Assembly (NCBI GenBank): GCA_038234815.1
Contig: JBBQSU010000025.1
Coordinates: 1 to 31,284, forward strand
Length of the DNA stretch: 31,284 bases
DNA from: JBBQSU01 sp038234815
Lineage (GTDB): Bacteria > Planctomycetota > Phycisphaerae > Tepidisphaerales > Tepidisphaeraceae
Reading direction: 5' to 3'
The position numbers and the translations under genes were made by a program. Shown here piece by piece: positions 16,022 to 24,744 of the stretch; position 1 is the first letter of the stretch, and every line of letters begins with the position of its first letter. The notes under the pieces are model-generated. The model was given only the letters and a program-made list of their open reading frames with translations, ran no database searches and was not told where the DNA came from.

Positions 16022-19000
16022 ATGCCCCGTTCTTCTTCCGCCTCTCGGCTTGGTCGGGCAGTTGCCAGTGTCATCGAACGTCTTGAAGGCCGCCAGATGT
16101 TGGCCGGTGATGCCGCGCTCGTGCAGTCGTTGCCGTTTACGCTTGAATTCAACGCACCGGTCAGCTCCTTCGTCGTGGACAAGGACGGCGAAGGCACGGG
16201 CTTTACCTGGGTTTCGGTCAACAAGACCAACACCGAATATCAGCCGGCTCTGATCGACTTGGACACGTCGGCGGGCATACTGAAGTTGACTACTACCGGC
16301 AGCAGCGCCAATGGCGGGCCTAACGAAGGCGACAACTCGCTGGTCAACGGCGTGCAAACTGAATTCGACGCCACGCAAGGCGCGTTTTACATCACCACCC
16401 GGCTGATCGGCCCCCTTTCGTATATTTCCAAGCCTTCGCAACAGGGCGGGATATTCTTTTCGCCCGATCAGGACAACTACGTGAAGGTGGTCGCCGTCTC
16501 GCAGCCCGCCGGCAATTTCCTTCAGTTCGTTGATGAATCCAAGAGCGGCAGCACGTGGGTCCATCAACTCGGATCAAATTCGCTCGTCAGCATCGGTTCG
16601 TTTGCCACGATCAACACCCTTGATCTGTATCTAACCGGCGACGCGGGCACCGGAAAGCTGACCGCCTACTACCGCATCAACGACGGCACGTTGACCAAGC
16701 TGTCGCAGGAACTGACGCTAAGCGGAGCGGCCAAGTCGGCGATCTTCACCACGACCGCCCGCGCGGGTCTGATCGCCATGACCCGAAATGATCTGGCTCC
16801 GATCCAGATTCCGTTTGACCGCTTCGAGATCAAGCCCGGTTCGCCGCTGATATCTTCGCCGGTGGTGATGGGCTTCAGCCCCGCCAACGCCTCGACGAAC
16901 ATTGCCACCGGCGCTCTGATCGTGGCGACGGTCTCGCAGCCCAATGGCGCGGGCGTCGATGCATCAACCCTCATAGGCCTGAACGTCAAATTGTATCGCA
17001 CGAGTGACAACGCAGTTGTCGCCGCTAATTTGACGCTTGGTGCCAACAACACGATTCAACTTTCGCCCGCCAGCGCCCTAGAGGCCGGGACGACCTACAC
17101 GTTTGCCATCACCGCGGGGTTGAAAGACTCCGCTGGGGCAAGCGTGCAGGCATTCTCGTCCAGTTTCACCACCGCTGCGGCCGCTGTCACTGCCGGACCG
17201 ATGCTCCAGGTCAGCGCCGCTACCATTTATTTCAACGACGTGACCGGAGGATCGGCCAGCCCCACGCAGAAACTGACAATAACCAACACCGGCTCCGCCC
17301 CGCTGCAATTGACCAGCGACGGCTTGCAGCTCATCGGCACCGACGCCAGCCAGTTCACGCTTAGCGGAGTGCCTACACTGCCGGCCACGCTCGCGGTCGG
17401 TGCTTCGCTATCACTCGCATTAGCCTACAACGCCCCCACCGGCACCGCTTTTGGAATTCATGCCGCCAGCCTCCAACTCACGAGCAACGACGTGGCTCAG
17501 CCCATCGTCAACGTCGCCCTTCGCGGGCTGGCCACCGCAGGCACGGGCGGCGCGCTCGAACCTTCGCTACAGCGCATTTTCGATCTCTTTCAGATTCCGG
17601 TGAATGTCGGCACGGCCGACGCATCCAGCTATTTGTTTCCCATGCCCCCCGCGGCCGGTAATGACGAGGTCGTCATGCCCAAGCTGGTTAAGGCCGGTGC
17701 CGGTCCGGTGACGATCACCCCGCTGGTCTCGTTCGCGGTCTCCAGCACACCTTCGGTGCGCGTCGGCACTTATTCGTCGGGCACCGGCAGCAGCTTGAGT
17801 GAGCTGTTCACCACCAGCAGCACCGACAACCAGACGGTCAACCCCGCTGCCAAAGGGGCAACCACTTTCGATCCCGGAAGCGCAGCATTTTCCATCTATG
17901 CCTCGTTCCCGCCGTTCAGCAACACCGACGGCTCGATCCGCACGGTCTATAGCGAAGACGCGCTGAACACCTGGGAACCGGTCGCGGCCAATCGCCGCAA
18001 GGTCCGGTTCTATCCGATGAAGAATGCCGACGGTAGCGTCGTGCCAAACACTTACCTGGCCGCGTTTGAGGAATACACCAGCGCATACGACCAGCAGGAT
18101 ATCGTCCTCGTCCTGCGGAACGTCGCCGCCGCCCCGGCTGGCCCAGAAATCGGCCTGGAAAACCGCGACAACGGTCTGACCTTCAGCAATCGGCTGGTTT
18201 TCAGCCGTATTCAAAACCCTAATACGACCGTGCCCAATGTCGTTCACGACACTGCGACCCTGCGGGTGTGGAACACAGGCGCCAACGCGCTGTCGATCAA
18301 CAGCATTAGCCTCAGCAACACCAGCGCGTTTTCCCTCGGCACCAATTATTCGTATCCGCTCAGCGTCGCGGCCCAAAGCTATCTCGACGTTCCGGTGAAG
18401 TTCGTCTACTCATCGGTCAACAGTGGTTCGTCGATACAGAACGGCACCATGACGATTGGCTCCAACGACTCGGATGAAGCATCGGTGCAAATCAGCCTGA
18501 GTGGGCTTTGGCAGAGCCATAGCGAAGCCACGCCAAGCGGCATGCCCACCGAGCAGTCACTGAAGAACATGATCGCGCAGTTTGGCTACAAGACCACCAT
18601 CCTCGGCACAGGGCAGGCGATCGAAGGCGGCGGGAAAGTGACCAGTGTTGGCGAGGAGATACTGAGCGGGTATTGGACGCGGTCCGACATTTCGCGGCCC
18701 GTGGTGATCAAGCAGTTGGCTGCCTATCACACGCAGGGCAACGGCGCGCAAGTTCGCTGGTTCAGCAAAGGCAGCAGTTCGACCAACCTGCTCTTCACAA
18801 ACAATGGGACCGATTCACAGTCGATTCTGCCGCACATTCTCAATTCCAGCACCGCCTACGCGCAAGGCTCTTTCTCCACCGCCAGCGTTTTTGGCCTCAA
18901 GGTCGATAGCGAATCCAGCGACGATTCGCTCAACATGCAGGAGCAGGTCGGCGGCGGGTATGGGCACCACGTGCGCTTCTGGCCGGCCCGCGATCAGGCG

Positions 19001-21049
19001 GGCAACGTCATGTCCGACACATGGATCATGGCGATGGACTACAACGGCATCAACTATGACTACAACGACAATATCTATCTGATCTCGAACATGCGCCCGG
19101 CGAACCCCGCGGCCCCAACCGGCCTCACCGCCATCGGCACCACCGCCGGCGTCTCGTTGGACTGGGCTGACAACACCGACACGACGCTTTTCGCCTACAA
19201 CCTCTATCGCAGCGCCACCTCCACAGGCACCTACACCAAGGTTTCGACCTCGCCGGTCCTCAGCAGCGATTTCGTGGATTCCACGGGGACTGCCGGCGTG
19301 ACGTATTACTACAAGGTTAACGCAATCGACGCATGGGGCGGGGAGTCGGCCCTCAGCGCCAGCATCAGCGGCAAACGCCTCACCGGCTCGGACACCATCG
19401 CGCCATCCAAGCCGCTCGGACTTACCATCGCTGCGCAACAACTCCCGGCGGGGTTGATCATCCACTGGTCCAGCAATACCGAAGCCGACCTGGCCGGATA
19501 CAACGTCGATCGCGCCACCTCTCCCAGCGGCACGTTCACTCGGTTGAATCTGGCCGGCCTGCTGACGACTTCTGCCTTCACCGACACCACCGTCGTCGCG
19601 GGCGTGACCTACACCTATCGCGTGACGGCGATCGATACCAGCGCCAACGAATCGACCCCGGCCACAATCTCCGGCACCTACATCGCGCCGTCGGCCAACG
19701 ACAGCATTACACTGGGCGCCACCGCCGACACCTATGTGCGTGACGGCAGTTATGCCGGTATCAACTACGGCAACGACTCGCTGCTTTATGTGAAGAAGGA
19801 CGGCACCGGATCGAACCGCGAAGGTTACTTCAAGTTCGATTTAACCAGCCTCACCGGCACGGTCGCCACGGCCAAACTGCGTGTGTACGGCAGGCTCAGC
19901 GATACCGACACCGGCGGGGTGAATGTCGCGGTGTATGACGCCGCGATCAGCACCTGGACCGAAACCGGCCTGACCTTTGCCAACCGCCCGGCCACGGGCG
20001 CATCGCTGGCCACCGGCAACGTCCCCAGCAAGACCGCAGACTGGATCGAGTTCGATCTGACCAACTGGCTGATTGCCCAGAAGGCCGCAGGCAAGACCGA
20101 AGTGACCCTGGTCATCAAGGCTTTGGCCAACAATGGCGGATCACTCGTCAGTCTGAATTCGCGCAATGCCAGCACCAGCCAGCCACAATTGGTCGTTGGA
20201 TTGGATACCGGTTCCTACACTCCCCCGCCGGTTGATACGACCGCTCCGGCCCAGCCGGTCGGCCTTTCGGCCACGCAGCAAGCTGCGCCGGCAGGCTTGA
20301 TCGTGGATTGGTCCGACAACACCGACACCGATCTGGCCGGATATAACGTCTATCGATCGACCGCGGCCGGCGGAACGTTCACCTTGCTCAACACCACCGG
20401 GTTGCTGTCGGCTTCCACCTTCACCGATACGACCGTGAACTCCGGCCAGACCTTCTTTTATCAGGTGACGGCCTTGGACACGACGGGCAATGAATCGATC
20501 GCCGCTGCCGCGTCAGGCCAGTTCGTCGCCACGGTGGCAACGAGCGTCACCCTCGGCGCGACCGCCGACACCTATGTGCGTGACGGCAGTTATGCCGGTA
20601 TCAACTACGGCAACGACTCGCTGCTTTATGTGAAGAAGGACGGCACCGGGTCGAACCGCGAAGGTTACTTCAAGTTCGATTTAACCAGCCTCACCGGCAC
20701 GGTCGCCACGGCCAAACTGCGTGTGTACGGCAGGCTCAGCGATACCGTCACCGGCGGGGTGAATGTCGCGGTGTATGACGCCGCGAACAGCACCTGGACC
20801 GAAACCGGCCTGACCTTTGCCAACCGCCCGGCCACGGGCGCCTCGCTGGCCACCGGCAACGTCCCCAGCAAGACCGCAGACTGGATCGAGTTCGATCTGA
20901 CCAACTGGCTGATTGCCCAGAAGGCCGCGGGCAAAACCGAAGTCACCCTGGTCATCAAGGCCTTGGCCAACAATGGCGGATCGCTCGTCAGTTTGAATTC
21001 GCGCAATGCCAGCACAAGCCAGCCGCAACTGGTGGTTGATCTGGCCTAA
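16022..21049 (+). CDS. Giant secreted multidomain adhesin-like protein with planctomycete N-terminal signature
   Basis: 1675 residues. The N-terminus (RAVASVIERLEGRQMLAGD) is of the LEGR-x-LLA type common on planctomycete secreted proteins, without a classical hydrophobic signal. Approximate domains: 35-275 lectin-like beta domain; 279-384 Big_5-type Ig-like (AFSSSFTTA end); 395-505 HYDIN/ASPM-like (NTGSAPLQLTS); 513-700 a module ending in an acidic YTSAYDQQDIVLVLRN block; 706-840 a second HYDIN-like domain; 843-1025 a repeat of that module ending YNGINYDYNDNIYLISN; 1030-1118 and 1124-1218 fibronectin III; 1227-1393 DNRLRE; 1405-1505 fibronectin III; 1507-1675 DNRLRE. The acidic blocks may bind Ca2+. 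No protease or glycosidase site and no C-terminal sorting signal were seen. A role in surface binding or polysaccharide attachment is inferred. It ends at a strong terminator. Confidence 0.88.
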   Translation: MPRSSSASRLGRAVASVIERLEGRQMLAGDAALVQSLPFTLEFNAPVSSFVVDKDGEGTGFTWVSVNKTNTEYQPALIDLDTSAGILKLTTTGSSANGGPNEGDNSLVNGVQTEFDATQGAFYITTRLIGPLSYISKPSQQGGIFFSPDQDNYVKVVAVSQPAGNFLQFVDESKSGSTWVHQLGSNSLVSIGSFATINTLDLYLTGDAGTGKLTAYYRINDGTLTKLSQELTLSGAAKSAIFTTTARAGLIAMTRNDLAPIQIPFDRFEIKPGSPLISSPVVMGFSPANASTNIATGALIVATVSQPNGAGVDASTLIGLNVKLYRTSDNAVVAANLTLGANNTIQLSPASALEAGTTYTFAITAGLKDSAGASVQAFSSSFTTAAAAVTAGPMLQVSAATIYFNDVTGGSASPTQKLTITNTGSAPLQLTSDGLQLIGTDASQFTLSGVPTLPATLAVGASLSLALAYNAPTGTAFGIHAASLQLTSNDVAQPIVNVALRGLATAGTGGALEPSLQRIFDLFQIPVNVGTADASSYLFPMPPAAGNDEVVMPKLVKAGAGPVTITPLVSFAVSSTPSVRVGTYSSGTGSSLSELFTTSSTDNQTVNPAAKGATTFDPGSAAFSIYASFPPFSNTDGSIRTVYSEDALNTWEPVAANRRKVRFYPMKNADGSVVPNTYLAAFEEYTSAYDQQDIVLVLRNVAAAPAGPEIGLENRDNGLTFSNRLVFSRIQNPNTTVPNVVHDTATLRVWNTGANALSINSISLSNTSAFSLGTNYSYPLSVAAQSYLDVPVKFVYSSVNSGSSIQNGTMTIGSNDSDEASVQISLSGLWQSHSEATPSGMPTEQSLKNMIAQFGYKTTILGTGQAIEGGGKVTSVGEEILSGYWTRSDISRPVVIKQLAAYHTQGNGAQVRWFSKGSSSTNLLFTNNGTDSQSILPHILNSSTAYAQGSFSTASVFGLKVDSESSDDSLNMQEQVGGGYGHHVRFWPARDQAGNVMSDTWIMAMDYNGINYDYNDNIYLISNMRPANPAAPTGLTAIGTTAGVSLDWADNTDTTLFAYNLYRSATSTGTYTKVSTSPVLSSDFVDSTGTAGVTYYYKVNAIDAWGGESALSASISGKRLTGSDTIAPSKPLGLTIAAQQLPAGLIIHWSSNTEADLAGYNVDRATSPSGTFTRLNLAGLLTTSAFTDTTVVAGVTYTYRVTAIDTSANESTPATISGTYIAPSANDSITLGATADTYVRDGSYAGINYGNDSLLYVKKDGTGSNREGYFKFDLTSLTGTVATAKLRVYGRLSDTDTGGVNVAVYDAAISTWTETGLTFANRPATGASLATGNVPSKTADWIEFDLTNWLIAQKAAGKTEVTLVIKALANNGGSLVSLNSRNASTSQPQLVVGLDTGSYTPPPVDTTAPAQPVGLSATQQAAPAGLIVDWSDNTDTDLAGYNVYRSTAAGGTFTLLNTTGLLSASTFTDTTVNSGQTFFYQVTALDTTGNESIAAAASGQFVATVATSVTLGATADTYVRDGSYAGINYGNDSLLYVKKDGTGSNREGYFKFDLTSLTGTVATAKLRVYGRLSDTVTGGVNVAVYDAANSTWTETGLTFANRPATGASLATGNVPSKTADWIEFDLTNWLIAQKAAGKTEVTLVIKALANNGGSLVSLNSRNASTSQPQLVVDLA
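19721..20196 (+). repeat. DNRLRE-coding repeat, copy 1
   Basis: This stretch matches 20561-21036 at an offset of exactly 840 nt with 14 differences by my reading, about 97% identity. Eight of these fall in the last ~115 nt. It encodes the first DNRLRE domain (from TADTYVRDGSYAGINYGND). Confidence 0.9.
20561..21036 (+). repeat. DNRLRE-coding repeat, copy 2
   Basis: Second copy of 19721-20196. At protein level the two copies differ at only two positions before their last residues (Asp/Val in RLSDT-D/V-TGG and Ile/Asn in DAA-I/N-STW). The fibronectin III units before the copies are much more diverged. Confidence 0.9.
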
Positions 21050-21083
21050 GTTTTCCCTTGAAGGGGGGATCGGCCCAAAGCCG

Positions 21084-21128
21084 AAGGCCGCCGGACGACA
21101 CCCATCGTCCTGCGGCCCTTTTTATTTT
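21084..21128 (+). terminator. rho-independent terminator of the giant gene
   Basis: GGCCGC-c-GGACGA (21086-21098) pairs with TCGTCC-t-GCGGCC (21105-21117) around a 6-nt loop, and is followed by CTTTTTATTTTTG. A long GC-rich stem plus T tract, 35 nt after the stop, makes this a strong call. Confidence 0.9.
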
Positions 21129-21144
21129 TGCTTTGCGGGATCTC

Positions 21145-21759
21145 TTACGCGTGCTCGTCGGACTGGTCTTCGAGGTCTTCAAGTTCGACTAACCCCGGCT
21201 CCTCGGTTGGCGGCTCATCAGCTTCGTGCCCGGCGGCGGGTTCTTCGGTCGGCTGGGAACCAGCCACTTCAGCAGCCAGCGCCGTCAGTGGATCGACCTC
21301 GTGCATAGGGTCGAGTTCCGCGAGCGATTCGTCGGTTGCTTCCTCCTCCGCCGCGCCCTCGGACGGCTCCACCTCATCCAGTTCCTGCAGTGCGTCGCCT
21401 TCCGACGCGGCGTCCCCTGCGGGCATGGGTTGACCTGCCACCGGGGCCATTTCTTCTTCTGCGGGCACGCCATCAATCTGCGTTATGAAAATGACCGACC
21501 CGATCTGCACCTGATCGCCGGGACTTAGGTAGCCCTCCTGCACCCGCTGGCCGTTGTGATACGTGCCGTTGGAACTCCCCAGGTCTTCAATGCGCACGCC
21601 TTCGGCTTCCTTGACGATCCGGCAATGTTTGCGGGACACGTCGCCCAGCGGAATCCGCAAATCACAATCATCTCGCCGGCCAATGACCGTCACATCGCGG
21701 GCAATAGAAAAGCTGCGTCGCTCACCATCGGCACGGAACATCACAAGCACAACCTGCAT
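21145..21759 (-). CDS. FHA-domain protein with acidic tail
   Basis: 204 residues. An N-terminal forkhead-associated domain (about 1-95) binds phosphothreonine peptides. Its landmark residues are IGRRDDCDLRIP (Gly27, Arg28), SRKHC (42-46) and SSNGTYHNGQRV (62-73), all intact. Residues ~100-204 are strongly acidic and Ala/Glu/Pro rich (for example EDLEDQSDEH near the end) and are probably disordered. The ATG at 21759 has AGAGGG about 6 nt upstream. No Ser/Thr kinase gene is adjacent in the window, so the partner is unknown. It converges on the terminator of the giant gene and follows fumarase after a 115-nt gap. Confidence 0.9.
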   Translation of the reverse strand: MQVVLVMFRADGERRSFSIARDVTVIGRRDDCDLRIPLGDVSRKHCRIVKEAEGVRIEDLGSSNGTYHNGQRVQEGYLSPGDQVQIGSVIFITQIDGVPAEEEMAPVAGQPMPAGDAASEGDALQELDEVEPSEGAAEEEATDESLAELDPMHEVDPLTALAAEVAGSQPTEEPAAGHEADEPPTEEPGLVELEDLEDQSDEHA

Positions 21760-21874
21760 TGAAGTCCCTCTAGAACGAAATCCCCTTCAGATCAAACGAA
21801 GCAATTAACAGCACTTAAGGCTACCGGGCCGCATGGAATTTGGCAAATTTCACTTGGGTCCGTGCCGCAAGCGA

Positions 21875-23479
21875 TCAGAGTTCCTCGAAAAAGTCATTGC
21901 CCTTGTCGTCCACCACGATAAAGGCCGGGAAATCCACCACTTCGATCTTGCGGATGGCTTCCATGCCCAAGTCTTCAAAATCCACTAGTTCCACTTTCTT
22001 GATGTTGGATTCGGCCAGGATGGCCGCGGGGCCACCGATGCTGCCGAGGTAGAACCCGCCCCACTTTTTACAGGCATCAGTGACTTGCTTGGAGCGATTG
22101 CCCTTGGCGATCATCACCAGGCTTGCGCCAAGGGACTGGAACAGATCCACGAACGCGTCCATGCGCCCCGCCGTGGTGGGACCGAACGATCCCGACGGCA
22201 TCCCTGCCGGCGTCTTGGCCGGCCCGGCGTAGTAGACGGGGTAGTTCTTGAAATAGTCCGGCATCGGCTTGCCAGCTTCGATCATCTGTCGCAAACGCGC
22301 GTGGGCGGCGTCGCGGGCCACGATCAGGGTTCCGGTAATGCTCAGGCGTGTCTTGACCGGGAACTGGCTGAGGATTTTGCGCACCTTATCCATGCCGAGC
22401 GACAGATCGACCTGTACCGGAGGGGCCAACGTAGGTTGCTCCTTGGGCAGGAACTGCCCCGGGTTGGTTTCGAGGCGCTCGAGGAAGATGCCTTCGCGGG
22501 TGATCTTGGCCTTGATCTGCCGATCGGCCGAGCACGACACGCCCATGCCGATGGGCATGCTGGCAGCGTGCCGCGGCATCCGGATGACTCGAACATCGTG
22601 AGCGAAGTATTTACCACCGAACTGCGCGCCGATGCGGCTTTCCTGCGCGATCTTCAGGATTCGCTTTTCCCAATCCGGATCCCTAAATGCGCGGCCATTG
22701 GCCGAACCGGTTGTGGGCAGATGATCGAGGTATCCGGTGGTCGCCAGCTTCAGCGACTTCATCGTCGTTTCCACGCTGGTGCCCCCCACCACTATCGCCA
22801 GGTGATAAGGCGGACATGCGCTCGTGCCAATCTCCTTTAGTTTGCTCCTGACGAACTGCTCAAGGTCCTTGTCATTCAGCACCGCGGGGGTAGCTTGATA
22901 AAAGTACATCTTGTTGGCGCTGCCCCCGCCCTTGGCCATGAACATGAACTTGTATTCGTCACCGGTTTCAGCACTGAGGTCAATCTGCGCCGGAAGGTTG
23001 TTAGCCGTGTTTTTTTCCTTGAACATCTCCAGCGGGGCGATCTGGGAATACCGCAGGTTTTTTTCCTGGTAAGTCTCAAAAATACCTTCGCTGAGCGCGG
23101 CGGAGTCGTCGAAATCGGTGAAAACGTATTGGCCCTTTTTTCCCAGCACGACGGCAGTGCCCGTGTCCTGACAACTGGGCAATTGCCCGGCCGCGGCCAC
23201 AACCGCGTTCTGCAAATGCGTGTAGATCACAAAACGGTCGTTGTCACTGGCCTCGGGGTCTTTGAGTTCCTCGGCCAGTTGTCGCAAATGGGCGGTGCGC
23301 AGGTAGAAGGAAATATCGAAAAACGCCTGCCGGGCCAGCAGCTTGAGGCCCTCGGCCGAAACCTTCAGCCCCTTTTTTCCGCCAAGATCGATTTCGGATA
23401 TAAATTCGCGGGTGAGCAGGCGGTACTCGGTGTCGTCGTTCCCCAGTTGCAGCATCGGTTCATAACAAAAACTGGCCAT
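21875..23479 (-). CDS. fumA: Class I fumarate hydratase (4Fe-4S, FumA/FumB type)
   Basis: Converts fumarate to malate in the TCA cycle, using an oxygen-labile 4Fe-4S cluster. The single chain of 534 residues contains both the alpha and beta regions. Cluster ligands are Cys103 (PSCQDTGTA), Cys222 (TSACPPYH) and Cys316 (GVSCSADRQ), two positions off the E. coli FumA ligands. The C-terminal beta part contains SGSFGPTTAGRMDAFVDLF and the KGNRSKQVTDACKKWGGFYL block. The ATG at 23479 (MASFCYEPML) is chosen over that at 23485, because GGAG ends 7 nt before the former but only 1 nt before the latter. It lies 52 nt after the PAP2 gene on the same strand and may share its transcript. Members of the family can also act on related dicarboxylates. 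Confidence 0.95.
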   Translation of the reverse strand: MASFCYEPMLQLGNDDTEYRLLTREFISEIDLGGKKGLKVSAEGLKLLARQAFFDISFYLRTAHLRQLAEELKDPEASDNDRFVIYTHLQNAVVAAAGQLPSCQDTGTAVVLGKKGQYVFTDFDDSAALSEGIFETYQEKNLRYSQIAPLEMFKEKNTANNLPAQIDLSAETGDEYKFMFMAKGGGSANKMYFYQATPAVLNDKDLEQFVRSKLKEIGTSACPPYHLAIVVGGTSVETTMKSLKLATTGYLDHLPTTGSANGRAFRDPDWEKRILKIAQESRIGAQFGGKYFAHDVRVIRMPRHAASMPIGMGVSCSADRQIKAKITREGIFLERLETNPGQFLPKEQPTLAPPVQVDLSLGMDKVRKILSQFPVKTRLSITGTLIVARDAAHARLRQMIEAGKPMPDYFKNYPVYYAGPAKTPAGMPSGSFGPTTAGRMDAFVDLFQSLGASLVMIAKGNRSKQVTDACKKWGGFYLGSIGGPAAILAESNIKKVELVDFEDLGMEAIRKIEVVDFPAFIVVDDKGNDFFEEL

Positions 23480-23531
23480 GTACATACTCCGGAAGAATTA
23501 AATCCAACAAAAGCAGCCTTCGATCGACAAT

Positions 23532-24233
23532 CTAACGGTGGTCAGCGGGCGCGTCCATCGTTGGGGGAGACTGCCGACCTGCCGGGGGTGATTTCTCGCC
23601 GATGATCGCCTCTGAAGTGATCCAGCCGGGGCCGACCCACTTCAGGACAAGTCTGCTGGCGAGCAGGCCCAGCCCGGCGCCGGCCACCACGTCGCTGGGA
23701 TAGTGGGCCAGTTCCATCACGCGCTCAACACCGACCGCAGCGGCGACGGCATAAAACGCCCACCGGCCCCGGGGCAATAAATAAGCCATCCCTGCAGCCC
23801 AGGCAAATGCCAGGCAGGCGTGACCGGACGGGAACGCGGCGTTCTCGAGATGGATAAACCCGCGCAATCCGCCTCGGAAGGGCTCGAAATGCCATGGGTT
23901 GATAAAGACGATCGGCCGGATGCGACCGACCGGCCATTTGAGAAGGGCATACATACCCCCTGCGAGAATGCTGCCGAGGCATAAAAAGATCGCCCCGCGC
24001 AGGCGCGTGGGGTGCAGAATCCAGACGAACAGGGCAACAAGTAGGACGAATCCAAAATCGCCGGGGGTCTTAAGCCGTTCGGCCAGGGACGAGCCTTTGA
24101 ATTTTAGCGACGCGCTGAGGATTGATCGGGTGATCGTGCCATCGAAAGCAAAAGCCACCGCGATCGCCAGACACCACAGCAGCAGCAAGCGCGCGGTGCC
24201 GGCGGAGCGCAACTGGGACGGAGAGCTTTCCAT
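23532..24233 (-). CDS. PAP2-superfamily membrane phosphatase
   Basis: 233-residue integral membrane lipid phosphatase-like protein with about five to six hydrophobic segments. The three catalytic motifs are intact: KWPVGRIRP (99-107), PSGH (135-138), and ER-x5-HYPSD (170-181) with Arg171, His177 and Asp181. Members remove phosphate from phosphatidate, undecaprenyl diphosphate or similar lipids at the outer face of the membrane; the substrate here is not readable. The hydrophilic tail after ~205 is rich in Pro and Ser. The start lies 24 nt after the RbsD/FucU gene, so the two are probably co-transcribed. Confidence 0.92.
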   Translation of the reverse strand: MESSPSQLRSAGTARLLLLWCLAIAVAFAFDGTITRSILSASLKFKGSSLAERLKTPGDFGFVLLVALFVWILHPTRLRGAIFLCLGSILAGGMYALLKWPVGRIRPIVFINPWHFEPFRGGLRGFIHLENAAFPSGHACLAFAWAAGMAYLLPRGRWAFYAVAAAVGVERVMELAHYPSDVVAGAGLGLLASRLVLKWVGPGWITSEAIIGEKSPPAGRQSPPTMDAPADHR

Positions 24234-24257
24234 GCAAGCTATCTTACCGTGTAAGCG

Positions 24258-24701
24258 TCAGCGGACGACGCCGATGGTGAGCAAAAGATTGGCGTAGATG
24301 CGTTGTTCGCCGGTGGCGATGGTAAGGCAGACGTCCGGCGCGCCGGCAGTGTCGTAGAACTTGAATCGCTCGATCTTGGCCAACTTCCCTTTGCAGTCGG
24401 TGGAACGAAGAATTTGCGTAAATTCCGCCCAGATTTCCGGGTCGGTCTTCATGGCATAAGGACCGGTTTTCAGCGTGTCCATGATCGCGGCGGCTTCGAT
24501 GGGGATGCTGGTGACGAGCACCTCGAGCACGTCGGTGACGGTGGGCAGTCCGGGCCGAAGGTTGAGGTAAACCACCTCGGCGTTGACCCCCCGTTTGGTC
24601 CAGTGGGGATAATTGCCATCGGAAATTAGCACTTTGCTGCCGTGACCTGCCCGCGCCAGGGCCGCGGAGATGTTTGGGTGAACCAACTGGCTTTTAATCA
24701 T
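24258..24701 (-). CDS. RbsD/FucU family sugar mutarotase
   Basis: 147-residue cytoplasmic protein of the RbsD/FucU fold, which interconverts sugar anomers or ring forms (ribose pyranase or fucose mutarotase). The family N-terminus LVHPNISAALARAGHGSKVLISDGNYP is present (residues 6-32), with His20 and Asp28 in the conserved active-site positions, and the C-terminal ATGEQRIYANLLLTIGVV block is typical. The choice between ribose, fucose and another sugar cannot be made. No sugar ABC transporter or kinase adjoins it. It lies between a glycogen synthase (43 nt upstream) and a PAP2 phosphatase (24 nt downstream). Confidence 0.9.
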   Translation of the reverse strand: MIKSQLVHPNISAALARAGHGSKVLISDGNYPHWTKRGVNAEVVYLNLRPGLPTVTDVLEVLVTSIPIEAAAIMDTLKTGPYAMKTDPEIWAEFTQILRSTDCKGKLAKIERFKFYDTAGAPDVCLTIATGEQRIYANLLLTIGVVR

Positions 24702-24744
24702 TTGCTTATCCCGCGCCTTCTAATGAATGAGGCCGACGGACGAT

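Noticed and set aside
17567..18376. 269-codon minus-strand frame inside the giant gene
   Set aside because: The plus frame continues through it with clear domain structure; the minus frame is a GC-rich shadow.
19721..21036. The 840-nt spaced repeat as a mobile element
   Set aside because: It stays in frame inside one protein and matches domain borders, so it is a domain duplication, not an insertion sequence.
23483..23485. ATG at 23485 as start of fumarase
   Set aside because: Its GGAG would be only 1 nt away; the ATG at 23479 has a 7-nt spacing.
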